The notes under the pieces are model-generated. The model saw only the letters and a program-made list of their open reading frames with translations, searched no databases and was not told the DNA's origin. Below, in pieces: positions 24,097 through 37,400 of a DNA stretch of 64,000 nucleotides (positions within the stretch are counted from its first letter, which is position 1; each line of letters opens with the position of its first letter). Origin of the DNA: Vesta saturnalis (taxonomy: Eukaryota > Arthropoda > Insecta > Coleoptera > Lampyridae); contig JARFJB010001910.1 of the NCBI GenBank assembly GCA_036346205.1, positions 504,501 through 568,500 of the forward strand, written 5' to 3'. The translations under genes and the position numbers were made by a program.

Positions 24097-27000
24097 GTGC
24101 GATCGATGTGCTCAATAAGCTCAAATGTACAAGGCAGAAGATTTGATTGGTCGTAACTTTTTGCATGTATTTTAAAAGATTCGTCGTTATCTTTAAATTT
24201 GTACGTTTTTGAAAAAAATGCGAAACGAGTCTCATTAACAGTTGAATTTTAGACGAATTCCTCAATTTTTGTAATTACATCTGAACGATTATCGTCATTC
24301 AATGAGCTTAAATTCGCAAAGGCTGTTTGAAAGTCTTCGGACTAAATCAGTAGATTATATGGACGGTTTTTTCCTTTTCTGAAAAATGTCGGGTTTTGAT
24401 CGCAGCCAGTGAAGGTGTGCAGAGCTGGAAGAGCAGAACTAGTTGATTGTCCCAATTTTTCGTGAATTTCACTGATATTGATACATCGTAATGCGTTGCC
24501 ACTCTTTAAGTTGTTCATATTTCCGAGCATTATTATGAGTATATCCGTATCAGAGCGCTTGATACAGACATTCGCAGCAAAATCCAAGTTACAAATTTGT
24601 TTGACAATTTTGTATCTGCTTCTTCATGTGAAGTGCATGAAAAAACATACAACGCTCTTTATAACCGTGTATTGTCAACAGTATATTTATAGCAGTTGTC
24701 GAAATTGAAATATACTATTTTATTACTGAAAAAAGGAGCTATCGCAGCCGTTTCCCAATCTTGAATCAAAAATTTCACATGAGCTTCCTTGAACTTTATA
24801 TTCTTCAATTCTGTATTGAAATCCCCAGGAAGGGCCTGGTCTTCTCCAGTAATGTGATAATCTTGTTTTTCACTTGTGTCTCGAATAGCATACGTACCTA
24901 CTATCTTTTATGGAGGGCGACTTATATTTGCCGAAAACTATTGAAACATATCTACCCCCTTTTCACTTACGACCTGTATACTAAATTTCCGATTTTAGAA
25001 AGTACTTTCACGATGTATTGATTTTTTACAACTTTAACGCGTGACTGACGCGCTCGGTTACAAGATTTACATGACTGACGATCGTAAAACTTACTTTTAA
25101 TTAATATAGTGTCTCGCAAATTAATGTTCAGGTTTTAGAAAGTAGTTGCGAGGTAATCATAGTCGTGCGCACGGGGGGCTAATGTGTGAGCAACTTATTT
25201 ACCAATACACACTTATTTTACTTCTCTGCATTTTCTCAATATTATATGTCAATGAAGAAAGACAAAATTTTAATATTAAACTGTTATTGCTATTCGCTAT
25301 TAATTATTGTATGAATACATAATACAGAAAACGGAAACCTCACATGGCCACACGCTCACCATTTAAAATGTTTCAATCTCATTGTAATCATATTTTCTCC
25401 ACTCTCAAGTTACGACAAAGGAAATTTTAAGAACTGACCATAAGTATTGGCTGGGTTAATTTCCCTTTTACCGGCATGCGATTCGACAAAGGGACGTGAA
25501 CGTTCTTTATTCTGGCCCCCCCCTAATCAAACAGTCTGTGCACGCCTATGGCGAGGTGTATAGTTTTTTTTTACAAGATTAAAGCCGCCCCCGCTAACGA
25601 AACCGGATGACTGACTGCAGGGTATTTCTCTACTTCATCAATGTAACGTAATATCAAAAAAACTGGCTTTAGAAAATGCTTCCAGTTTTTGGTCGCTCGC
25701 CTCTCTGTCTAAAACTGTTTCGCTGGTCAAAACAAAATAAAAATTCCAGCGATTAAGAATAATCACATCAAAATCAAAAAAATATGTTATTGCCAACGGC
25801 GGCGGAAAACTAAAACTGAATTCCTGAAAAAAAAATAACAAACATAAAAATGTCGTATTTGCCTTAACAGGCTCTAGGCTATTAAAGGCGGCTATCGACG
25901 AAAATTTAATTTGTGCCGATAAATTAACTCCAATATAAAATGTGCCATTTTACACCAATAAAAAAGGTGCATGCTTTTTATCACCGATAAAACGCCTGTT
26001 CGTCATAGTTAGACTACATCTAGTAGTCGTCCGTCGCGTCGGTACGTCAGTTTAATGTTTGTTCTGTCAGTTATAATTATAAAGCTTTGTTATTATTAAA
26101 ATATACAAAATTCATTCATATATTCTGTCGTTAATTTATCTTGCCAAAAAACACTCGAGCTTTTATTTTAAGAATAAATTTCTTTTGAACTCGAAAAACT
26201 GCCATGTCAGTTTTTCTCGTAAAAATACTGATTGGCAAAATTATTTCGTTACAAAGAGAAATTTATCCGGTAAAATAAAAGTGTTTTACTGTTAATTCTT
26301 AACTAAACAACTAATTATGTAGAAGATGTTGAACGATTAAATAGAACCCGAAATATCAAAAAGAATTTCTAGTGTCGGCGGAGAACTTAAATCAATAAAA
26401 TAATTGCTAAAGGGCGTGTCTGTCTAAACTGGCGGTAACACAAATTAATCACCGCGGCGCTGCAAGTATGGGCAAATACTTTTAAACCTAATTAGAAAAT
26501 GCAATCAAATAAAACGTAATCAGTTCAATTAACTAACTGGTTATGTGCGTGTAGGCGCTCCAAAAACAAAAATTAATATGGAAGCGAATAATCTCAATCA
26601 ACACACAACTATGCCATTTAAGTCGAAGTGGAATAAAAAAATGTATGTAAGTGCTACACTAAAATGGTACTTCACTACACATTGGTATTAGTCACAAAAC
26701 CAAAATTAAAATCAAAACATGATTAATTCGGGAATCTGTTTAAAATTGTAAGCGGTTATTATCCGGATTATTATTATTAGTTATTAATTAAAGCTTACCC
26801 AACCAGGTCGGAAAAATACGTTTGCACGTACTCGCATTTACAATGTTAATTAATAATTAATGTTTGAACCTTAAAAGACACTGCCCGAAAAAGGATCTAT
26901 ATTGGGAATAATATCGGCCCTGAAAATGTATGTTCTACGTTATTTTCCTATTGGAGTTTGTATATTGTGTTACCTTAGTTTGTTTATGTTTAAACAGAAA

Positions 27001-28422
27001 CAGTAACGGAATTTTAGTTTCGTTACAGTTGTCCTATTACAACAATGCCAGGGTTATAGCTTTTATATTCTGTAGTATATCTTAATACGCTTGAAGAAAA
27101 AATATTTAAATAAAAAGGGAGCTGTAGAATGTTAATGTTGTAATTAAAATGTAAATTCAATGCTACTAGAAATTTAAATTATAAGCAAAATATGGGCTAA
27201 ATCAAGTTTCCAGAAGAGATCTTCGAATTTTAGTAAACAAACTGTACTAAATGGTAAACGTAAAGAAACACTGCAATTATCTTTTTAAATAACAAGAGAA
27301 ACACGAGAATTTAACGCCATCTTCTAAAATAATTTAAAAGCAAGTGCGCTATCTTGGATATAATTAGAAACTGAAACATGCAGCAAGAAAAACGCTCAAA
27401 TAAGTAAAACATCCAAACACGTAAACCTTCACACATACAAACACGTACACCCCGTGAACTTACATATACACAAGCAAGTAAATTGCAATACTGTAAACCC
27501 ACAAACATGCAAGCAAACATCAAAAGTAAATGCCTAAGCACAAAAACATAAACCCTGTAAACATCTAAACACGCAAACACGTAACTCCCAAAACAAAGCA
27601 ACTAGGCAACAAACATTCCTAAAGGAGCAAGAAGAAAACATGCCAAAGAAACTAACACCAGACTAGAACCTGACTCTGATATAATTGTTTGCTGTAATTT
27701 GCCTGACAGCCGAAAACGCGTTTATGAGGTTATCCGTACAACAAAAACTTTGTGACATCGGAATGCGGAGACCTACGAGATTGGTGATTTCTGTTTGAAG
27801 ATCCTACCAAGACGGCCTTAGATTTTGGAGTAAGTATCTGCCGAAAGGGTCTGCCGATATCGTGAAAAAACTTTAGATATTGAGATGTGGGCACAATTTC
27901 GAGATGTCGGGCCAAGAATCTGTCAAAAGGACCTGGATAAATTTCATGATCAACTGTCTAAAAGTATCTTAGAGTTGGGACAATTTCAAGACTCAACCCT
28001 CCAAAAACGATCTTAGATAATGGGAAAATTTCAAAGGACTTTTAGACCTTAGGTCCTGTCAAAAGTACCTTGGCGTTATTTGATCCAATATGCCAAGAAC
28101 GCTCAGAGGAATACTAACCAACTACACAATGAAGATCAGAATTCCAAGAATGGTGTATACAACCTATCATGCGAATGCGGCAGAGCATACATAGGAGAGA
28201 GCAGTAGACCACTCAAAGTGAGAACACAGGAACATAAGAACAACGTCCGCAAGGGCGAAACAGAAAAATCCAGAATCACCGAACATGTCTGGAACGAAGA
28301 TCACCGCGTCCAGTGGGATAACATACAGATAGTGGCAAAGGGCGAGAATACAACTATCGGGAAACTCAAAAGAGCCACATACATCGCACTAGCAGAAAAT
28401 CCAATAATTCAAGTTAGTGTGG

Positions 28423-28492
<70 letters not shown>

Positions 28493-31400
28493 ATTCCAAT
28501 TATGCGCGAAGAACTTAAGCACAATACACCTGCGCAATAAGTTACGGCTCAACATGCGCAATAAACTACTGCGCAACCACGAACAAGTTTAATATATGTA
28601 TGTTACAGACCATATCTAAGATCAGATTGTATGAATACGGTCTAGACCGTTTATATATGGCCTACATTTCGCCGACCATTTGATATTAACTTGATATTTC
28701 ATATATGTACTAGACCGTATATATACAGACGGTGTTTATTGTCTTAGTAAGATTTACGAAGTGTATTATAAAACAAAAAAACCAATTCTGTTGTTGAATT
28801 CACGTAATTGTGACGTATTTTTCGACTTTATTTTGATAAAAAAATGGAAATAAATCTACGGTAACCTAGGTTATTTTATTGGAATACTTTGCTTATTGGG
28901 CATAACAAAAAAATCAAGTCCGTTGTTGAATTCACTTAATTCGTAAAATAAAATAATACCTAGCAGATTCTGATTTTGAATACATATGGTCTAGATTTAG
29001 TTGGGCCGTATATAAATTAACTCCACCTTTATATATGGACTAGGCTGTGTGTGAAACAATGGTTTATTCTGCATACGGTCGAGTGTCTGCAGTCATTTTA
29101 TATACGGTCTGGACAGTTTATATAGTCTGCATTATACATACGGTCATACATACATGTGAGTTCTACAAAATGTATATTGGATTACTCAGTGGCTCAGCGG
29201 TAAAGGTGTCCGACTTGTAAGTGAAAGGTACCAAGTTCGAATTTGAGAGTAGTCAAGTGCTTGGGAAAAAATCATAAACAGGCCTGATGACGGAAGCAGA
29301 CTCCGCTTCCGAAACGTCGCGCTCAAAAAGCAAAAACTGTGGAAATAGGCCGATCAAATCAATTAATGTGAAACCACAGTTACAAAACACTTTCAGAATT
29401 TTATGTAATGTCATGTTTGGGTGTTTACTTGTTTGCGTACGTGGTTGTTGACTTCATATTTTTGTTGGTTTTAGTTTTTTTTGCGTGTTATTGTATGTTT
29501 GGTGGTGTTTCTTGGCTGGTTCATTTATTTGGGGGTTGCGTGTTTCTATGTTTACTTATTTCCTTGTCGGCTTACATGTTTTGTCCTTTGCGTGATTGCT
29601 AGTTTGTGTGTTTGTATGTTTAGGGGCTGTATTTTTTACTTCTTAGTATGTTCTCTTGGGCCCCGTTAACTTAGCCCAACCACCATTTTGGATTTTGGGT
29701 TTCAAATTATTTGCGTTAGATTCTGTGTAGCTAACGCCAACTTGTTCTGCTTTTACTTTTACTAGCGCCATTATAGACTTTACAATAGGGCCGCTTCTTT
29801 CCGGGGAGTGCTATGTTAACGCTACACCACAATTGTATTTCATAACTAGCGCCAAGTTTCTTAGAAGAAGCACGACAGCTCGTGCTTCTAGTGCTATAGT
29901 TTTGAAGGCTTTCGCCAATAATATTGGGCGAAAATTTTTCTAGCACTACCATTTGGTTTCTTGCGATGTAATTGAACGTTTTATGTTTTGTTAACCTAGC
30001 GCGACTGAAATTTTTCAAATGAAGGTTGGCAGTATAAAAATATCAATTTTCCTTACGGGGGTTGCTGTTTTAATATTAGTACTACCACTAGCACGTAGTG
30101 GTAGTACTAATATTAAAAAAATGTGACGTGCGTGATTTGATTTCGCGTATTTTAGTCCACATTCATAATTTTTTTGTAAATTTTGTGCAAACATACATAA
30201 TAATTTTACCCTAAGTAAAACCCATGTTATGCTGTATGTCATTATTATGCATTCTCTAATTAAGTTGTAATTTTCTATTTTGTGGGTATAGATAATTAAC
30301 TCATCGCTGTTTATCATTGTTTACTTATGTTTACATTGAAATTAACTTATTGGCAATTATATAAATTTCATAAAAATTTACATCTAGTGGTAGAGTTAAA
30401 ATCCAATTTGGTGAGAGGTAACCTTTTTCCAAAAATATGGTTGAATTGAAAGACACGTGCATGGAATTCTCTGTTTAATTGGGATATAATCCAACGCACT
30501 ATTTATATTAAATAAGGTTACTGATATTCCTTTTTCAACGAGGTTGTCTCTGAAATAGTTTTTCATCGCGACATGTGTGTTCAATGTGGTAAGTGGTCGT
30601 ATCACTCTGATTACTTCGAAAAATAAGTTTCACGATTCATACTGAAATTACATGGGCACCTGTGTTTACGCTTAAGATTACTTACTGTAACTGTTAATTC
30701 CATTATCTACACACTACGGATAAGCTGCCATATCTATTTGAGGACATCGAAACAGGTTAAGTCTGCAATTACATTCATTTCACCTCGTTTTCGAAGCAAT
30801 CAGTTTGTGATAACTAATTATATAACATCAATCTACTGCCTGTTTGCACAAGTGGAAATTGTGTAGTTAGTATATTTGACGTAGTGATTTCAGCTGAACT
30901 GTTTCATTATTCGTACCAGTTGTACCTTATCTAAAACATCAGAATTTGGTTAAATGAACAAATTCTTACAAATTTTACTTACATGTTCTCTATTCATGTC
31001 TGTGTGCGTTTTATATATAATAATTGTTGACCATACTTTACTTTTTTGCTTTAACTGTCAGTTTACGTAGACAAAATATAACAGTGACTTGTACCACTTG
31101 TAACTGGTGTCTCAATTTCAGTTAGAATTATATATAAACAACTTTAACGTACATTTTATTTTGTTTGTCTTTATCTTTCATTTAGGACAGAGACTGCAAC
31201 CAGCATGTGTTTTGCTTTGTTACGATCTTTAAATACAGACAGTTTCACATGCAGAGGTAAAATTACTAACTCTTCCGTTCTTTTAGTTTTACTTAGTTAG
31301 TGCATTCAGTAAACAATAACGTCTATTATTTTATTGTTTTATTGAGGAAAACAATAATTTGACTGACTTAAAATTTGATTTCTTTTTTTTATTATATGTT

Positions 31401-34400
31401 AATTAATTTTTGATCATTGGATACTTATTTTCTTGCTTTAGTTTATCTGTGTCTTTATATATGTGCTAGTCAAAATGTTTTCTTTCAGTTTCTTTGTCTC
31501 TTTCTTACCTTTTTGAATGTTTACCGTTGTATTTTAGAAAATTCATGGTGACCACTATTATGACTAAAAAAGCTTATGCTTACCAATATTTTTACTAGTC
31601 TAGTGTAAATAATAAATCTTCTGACCACTCATTGAAAACGCTCTAATTACTTTGCCAGTTGTTGCGTTATACTTGCTAGATTGTACTGGGTTAAAGTCTC
31701 CCAGCCACAATCGTTCTACGATATTGAAAAACAGCCATTGATAACAAAAAAGGGCGTGGCCCCGTTACAGCTAAAACTGCAATGACAAGTTGCTTAGTCT
31801 TAGCGGAATAATTTAGAAAGCTGGTTAATCCTCCCAACATTTTTGGAGACATTTTTCCATCTCCCCCATTTTGTTATTAGGACCCAGCGCCACCGTTATT
31901 TATTTATTAAACTTGTTATTTAGATATTCATTATTTTTTACAGCATCAACCAATCAGTTTAGTTGTTATACCAACAAAATTGGTGCATAAATAACGATTT
32001 TGACATTTTTTCCAACAATCTATTTAATATCAAAATTAGCACAAAGGCCCTTTCTTGGTCTTCGAGCCGATGCCTTTGGTTGGTTTTCCTATAATATTGC
32101 TTCTGTATGAGACCTTAGTATACCAAATGTGAACAAATTCTAAATTGCAAAGTTAGTGCGGACGAACAGACATCTCGATCTTAAGGAAACTTAAGCTTTC
32201 GCTACTTGATATTCAACTTACTTTTTGTATTAATAAACTTAATTTGCTTTTGCTATAGTTAAGTTTAAGAAACAGGTCGATCAGCCTCAAGGACGTGATA
32301 AGACCTATAAGAAATGCAATTCAATACATTTAATTATTATGTAGCTTGAGATATGTTTTCCTTAAAGATAAAAAAGGAATATCGGTGTATGGCGTGAGAA
32401 GTAAAAATTTTAACACAAGAAGCCAAATGATGGTGTTAGGGTGTCCCCAATTATTCAAAGGTGGCAATAGTTTGCATGTGCCACTAGGTGGCACCAAGCC
32501 TAAGCATTTAATGCAAAAACAGTGTGGTGTTGCTACGAAAACTTGCCACCCAAATTATTAACGTATGTTAAGTTATGGCGATGGTTGTGCTAGCGATAAC
32601 ACAAAACCCCCTGAAAAGGAAAATGAATATCTTTGGAATGACACATTTACTCTAAAAAAAATTAGTAGCGCTAGTTGGCGCTTGATATATAAAATTTAGT
32701 GCAAATAATTTGGAGCCCAAAATCCAAAATGGTAGTACTCAGTTAACGCAGCCGTTTTTTGCTTGCTTGTGACACGTGTTGACTAGTTCCTTTCATTTGG
32801 GGTTGCATGTTTACTTGTTTGTGTTTTTAATTACGGAGTTGACATGTTTTGTGCGTTTGCATATTTGAGTGTTTACTTGTCTGCTTGTTCTATTGTTTTG
32901 GGTGTTTCCTTTTTTCTGTATGTATTTGTGAACTATTAGATTTTCTGAACGCTTTAGTTTCTTTAGTATGTTTTCTTGCTTGTTTGGGTGTTTGGATGTT
33001 GACTAGTTTCTTGGTGTGGAGGCTACTTATTTGTATGTGAAACGACATGCTCAGTGTCTTTGGTTTAGATATTGTTTCTTATTGCATGTTTTAGCCTTTT
33101 TTGGCATGTCTTCTTGTTTTTCACGTGCAGGTTTGGGTGTTTGCTGACCAGTTTCTTTGTTTTGGTGGTTGCGTATTCGCATGTTTACGGGGTTTACATG
33201 TTTTGTGCTTGGGCGCACTTGATTACTACGTAGTTTCTTTGTTTGTGTATTGGCACGTTTCTGGGTTTACGTTTTTACTTGTTTGTGTCTGTTCGTTGGT
33301 TATTAGTTTTTCTGCATGTTTTAGTTTATTTTCAGTTTCTTTGATATGTTTTCGGGTTCATTTGGATATGTACAGTGGATTGTTGGTTACTTTGCTTGTT
33401 TTAGGGTTGGGTGTTTGCGTGATTCTATTGTTATTTATAGGTTTTACTGCTACATATTTTATTAATTACATGAATTTCTTGATTCGCCGGGTGTTGCGCT
33501 TATTCAGGATCAAAATCTTCCAGATCCTATTTTAACTTTTTATCTTTATCTTTAAATTCGTCTATCTGTGCGGCAATTGTCTTAGGGACAGATTTAAATC
33601 TGTCGCTATTAACGACGATGACTGTAATAACTGCAATTGTTATAGAACGTAATACATTTTGTATTACCTATCTTTAAAGAGACAATTTACAATCCCAAAG
33701 GGTAAGTATTTCCGAGATTAAATCACGAAAGTTTACATTTTCGTATTATGAAACTTATTACGGTTTTTAGCTCGCGTAGTATAAGAAACCGAATATTGTT
33801 TCATTGAAGTTGATAACATTTGCTCATGCCCATTACAAATATTGGAGGATACTATTTTCTACCAGCATGGTTACCAACTATACAAAAATGTTCAATATTA
33901 TTTGAATTATAATTTTTTGTTGTATGTTGTTGAAAAATATGCAAAAAATATTAAATACTCGCTTCAAACAACTTGATCGCACTGGTCTATTTTTTTTAAA
34001 ACGTTATTATTGACAAACTTATTTTAGGCCTCAATTTTAAAGTGTTGCGATATGGTTTGGAATTATGGACAAAATTAGGAATTAACAACATTTTGTAAGA
34101 TCTACAATTTTTTAATTAGTTGACACAACTTGGAAATTTTTAACATTTTGATTAAGACGGAATTGTTCCTAATCTATTTAGGAAAATAGTGTATCCGGTG
34201 GTATCGGAAATCGATATCAAACTCAACAATGTCAAATATAACGACCGGTAACTTTCGTTTAAATATATAATTGCTGAAGTAGGAATTTGCATGGTAAAGC
34301 AGTTTACAATTGACAGAATAATTATTTTTGCTGCAAGTTATTTGTAAGCTTTGCATGATTTCCAATGGTCAGGTCTCATTTCGTTGGACCTAATACTAAA

Positions 34401-37400
34401 TTTTATGGAAAAAGTTGATTAGCCTTGATTTTTGTAGTTATGTTTTGATGGATGGATTTTTTAAGTTGCTATCTTTTACACGTTTAAAAATAAAAATATC
34501 GCCAAAAATGCGTTCAATGGGTAAAATTAAATATATGACAATTATTTTCAAACTTTATATGTTTCGATAGCAATTGCAGCTATCGTCGTTAGTAAAGAAT
34601 GTATCTTTTAATATTGTCTTATGAATGATATTTTATTTTAGTACCAATTGTAGCCATTGCTATTGAAACGTATTAAATTTGTATAAGTTATATTAAAATA
34701 CAAGACTTAAAAACCTTAAAAATAAGTACACATTTATAGTTGCGATATTGTTATTGTTAATTTAAAAAAAATTGCCTCAATTCTAAACGTTGTATATAAA
34801 TTATTTGCGGTTTACAATCATTGCGGTTCTTACAAATTGTACTAGTTTAAGATTAAACCATCACATCCTTATAGATTAAACAGAATACAGCAACTGTTCT
34901 GAAATTTCCAAATTTCTTTCAATAGTTTTGTTACTCCTTCACATTATACAGGGTGGTCTGGATTTCAATTAAATGTATGGGGATCTTGTTTTCCGTAATA
35001 GATACGATTAAATTGGAAAAAAGTTGCGCATTTTGAAGATGAATGACATGACGTATTCAAAATCAAAATTGCCCGATTGGTTTCGGAGATACACGACAAA
35101 AACCGAATTTATCGAAAATATTTTCTTTACGGTAGCGTTGTTATGCAAAATATTGAAAAACTTTATTTAAGTTTCTTAATGTATTTAAACTTCCCTATAC
35201 AGTGCCATCCTTAAAATTAAAATCTGACGTTTGATCTCTTCAGGGCTGTTGATCGACTTTATTTTTTTAAATACGAGCCTGCGTTTTTTACCACACATTT
35301 TTAGTGCTTGGGGTGAGAAATTCATTGATATGCCACACTTGACCCTTTTGCTACGTTTCGTCTGAGAAATCGGCATCAGTTTTAGGGGCGTTATAAGCAG
35401 CTATTAAGGGATAGTGAAATACACAAATGAAAGCTGAATTAGCTGCTGATTCACATAAAAGAGAGAGCTAGCAGTATGTAGAGGAATGTGGATATAAATG
35501 TTGTTTTAAATAATCATAACTTAAAATAATAAAGAAATGATTTAGGTATTTTAATCATAAACAAATAATATATTTTAAGAACAGCGAAATAATAGTTAAA
35601 ATAAATATTAATGTAATATTAAGAATAAAAAAGAAGGTATTATAAAAGTTGTTGAAAATATCTTGCTTTATCATTAATACACAACTAGCCTTTCCTCCTC
35701 AAAGTTTTGTAAGCCGGCCCTGGAAATTGAATAAAATGATTATTATAAAAATGGAAACATATTTAGTAGTTATTTTGAGTAAATTTTTTAGATTAAATAT
35801 TTCTTATTTAAAATTTATAAAATAATTTCACATATTTTGCCAGACTTTAAAATTTTATTAAATTTGATTTTTTTATTAAAAACAGAATGATCGTGGGAAA
35901 ATGTGAACTACATTAGTTGTGTTACCCATCTCTGTACTGTCAGGAAACCATCAAAAGTTTTTCAAAATTCATATACTGTGTGCGTAAAATTCTAGAATCC
36001 TAGCCGGCTAATTTTTAAAGATCGGTCCTGGATTAATTAATTTTGTTCGCGTGTGATAATTAGGTAGGAAATATGAAATCAATCAAATCAACATTAACAA
36101 AGTTATGGCGTAGAATAGTTTTGGTCAAAACTCATAAATCACCCTGTAGATTACTAAGCATGAGGAGTAGACATTTTTAAATTCTCATTTTATGTTCCCT
36201 TTAGTGGTACCAGTATGTACAGTTCCTCATGACTCACCCTATATAAAGATTTTTTCTTCAAATGGTTCCCAGATTTATGAAACATCCTGTATGTTGTAGT
36301 TGTACAGCTATGTTGATGACAAGTTAATAATTTGTTTGACACATTGTCATTTCTTTTTTTTTTTTTGATATTCTGATTGACAACATTGTTATGTAAACAA
36401 AAATAAGTGAGCACATAATTTATAGTTTGGAAGACGTTTTTATTTTTATTGAAATGTAGTGCTCCCTATCCAATACCATATTCTATTGTATCTTTGTAAA
36501 TTTACCAATTGGTGAAATGGTGGTATGGTAAGGTTTCATGAGAATCGAATTCTCAGCATGTTTAATAATTTTACCTTGGTGTTCTTTATCTACATTAGTC
36601 TGAAATAACGAAATTTTATATGAAATTCTATATAAAACTTTTAGGGCTGGTATTTGCATAAAATTGACTGTATGTTTCATTATTAATAACGTTTATTACA
36701 TACTCGAAAATTTTAATCAAAATGCAATGGTATATTTTTTATTGAATAAGAAATTTATTTAATATTATACCAGTGTAAGTTTTTTACACTCAGAATAGCA
36801 AAAAAATGAAAACTGTATACAAGTGTAAAAATATATAAAACTACCCTTTCTTAATCCAATACTCTTTTTTTTTCAATTATGAAATAGTTCATTTTAATAG
36901 CATCATATATGTTTCTATAGGTATGGGAAAAGAAGTGGAAAATCTCATCATGGAAAATAATGAACTTTTGGCTACTAAGTAAGTATTACCTAGTTAAAGA
37001 AAAATAAGAATGTTTGTGGTTTAATTCTGTTTAGTTCTCAAGTCTTTGATTTCTGCATTGATTACTGTAAACTTGAAACATTCTCTAATGCGTTTTTTAT
37101 CATGTATGTGTGTAAAGTGCAAAAATTGTTTCATATGATTTATAAGAATACTTTTTTAAACTTAAGAATTACTGAATACTCCATATATTGCACACTAAAA
37201 CAGAAATTGAAATATCAAAAGCTTTAGTTATCCTCTTTATATTGTAATATTTTTTATAGATCCCTTGGGAAATTTAAGAGTTACTGAATGGGGTGAATGA
37301 CCTCAGATCAATATTCAATAAGTTGACCGTTTAAACAATCAGTGAACATGGTTACCCTTTTTATACTTCAACACTTATCTTTTTTTTTTTGATAATTTGT

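Larger units (their letters stand above)
22954..25709 (-). mobile_element. TIR DNA transposon with XPG/FEN1-like coding remnant
   Basis: The left end GACCGAGAGGGGAGCGTCC and right end GGTCGCTCGCCTCTCTGTC are inverted, with TA on both outer sides (22952-22953 and 25710-25711), a possible TA target duplication. The terminal repeats extend about 280 bp, including CATCCGGTTTCGTCAGCG / CGCTAACGAAACCGGATGAC. The right one is split by an insertion of about 415 bp (25157-25571). The left one has a 125-bp internal tandem duplication (23115-23345). The interior carries a minus-strand coding remnant and a (TA)n tract. The superfamily was not identified. Confidence 0.7.

Noticed and set aside
27310..33480. 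CRISPR-like array because of regularly spaced short repeats
   Set aside because: Units are degenerate, with no constant repeat/spacer structure, and the DNA is eukaryotic.
33101..33535. 144-codon hydrophobic frame that could pass for a membrane protein
   Set aside because: It lies in a degenerate TGTTTG-type repeat; similar Cys/Leu/Phe strings occur in the two other repeat patches (27311-27601 and 29408-29669).
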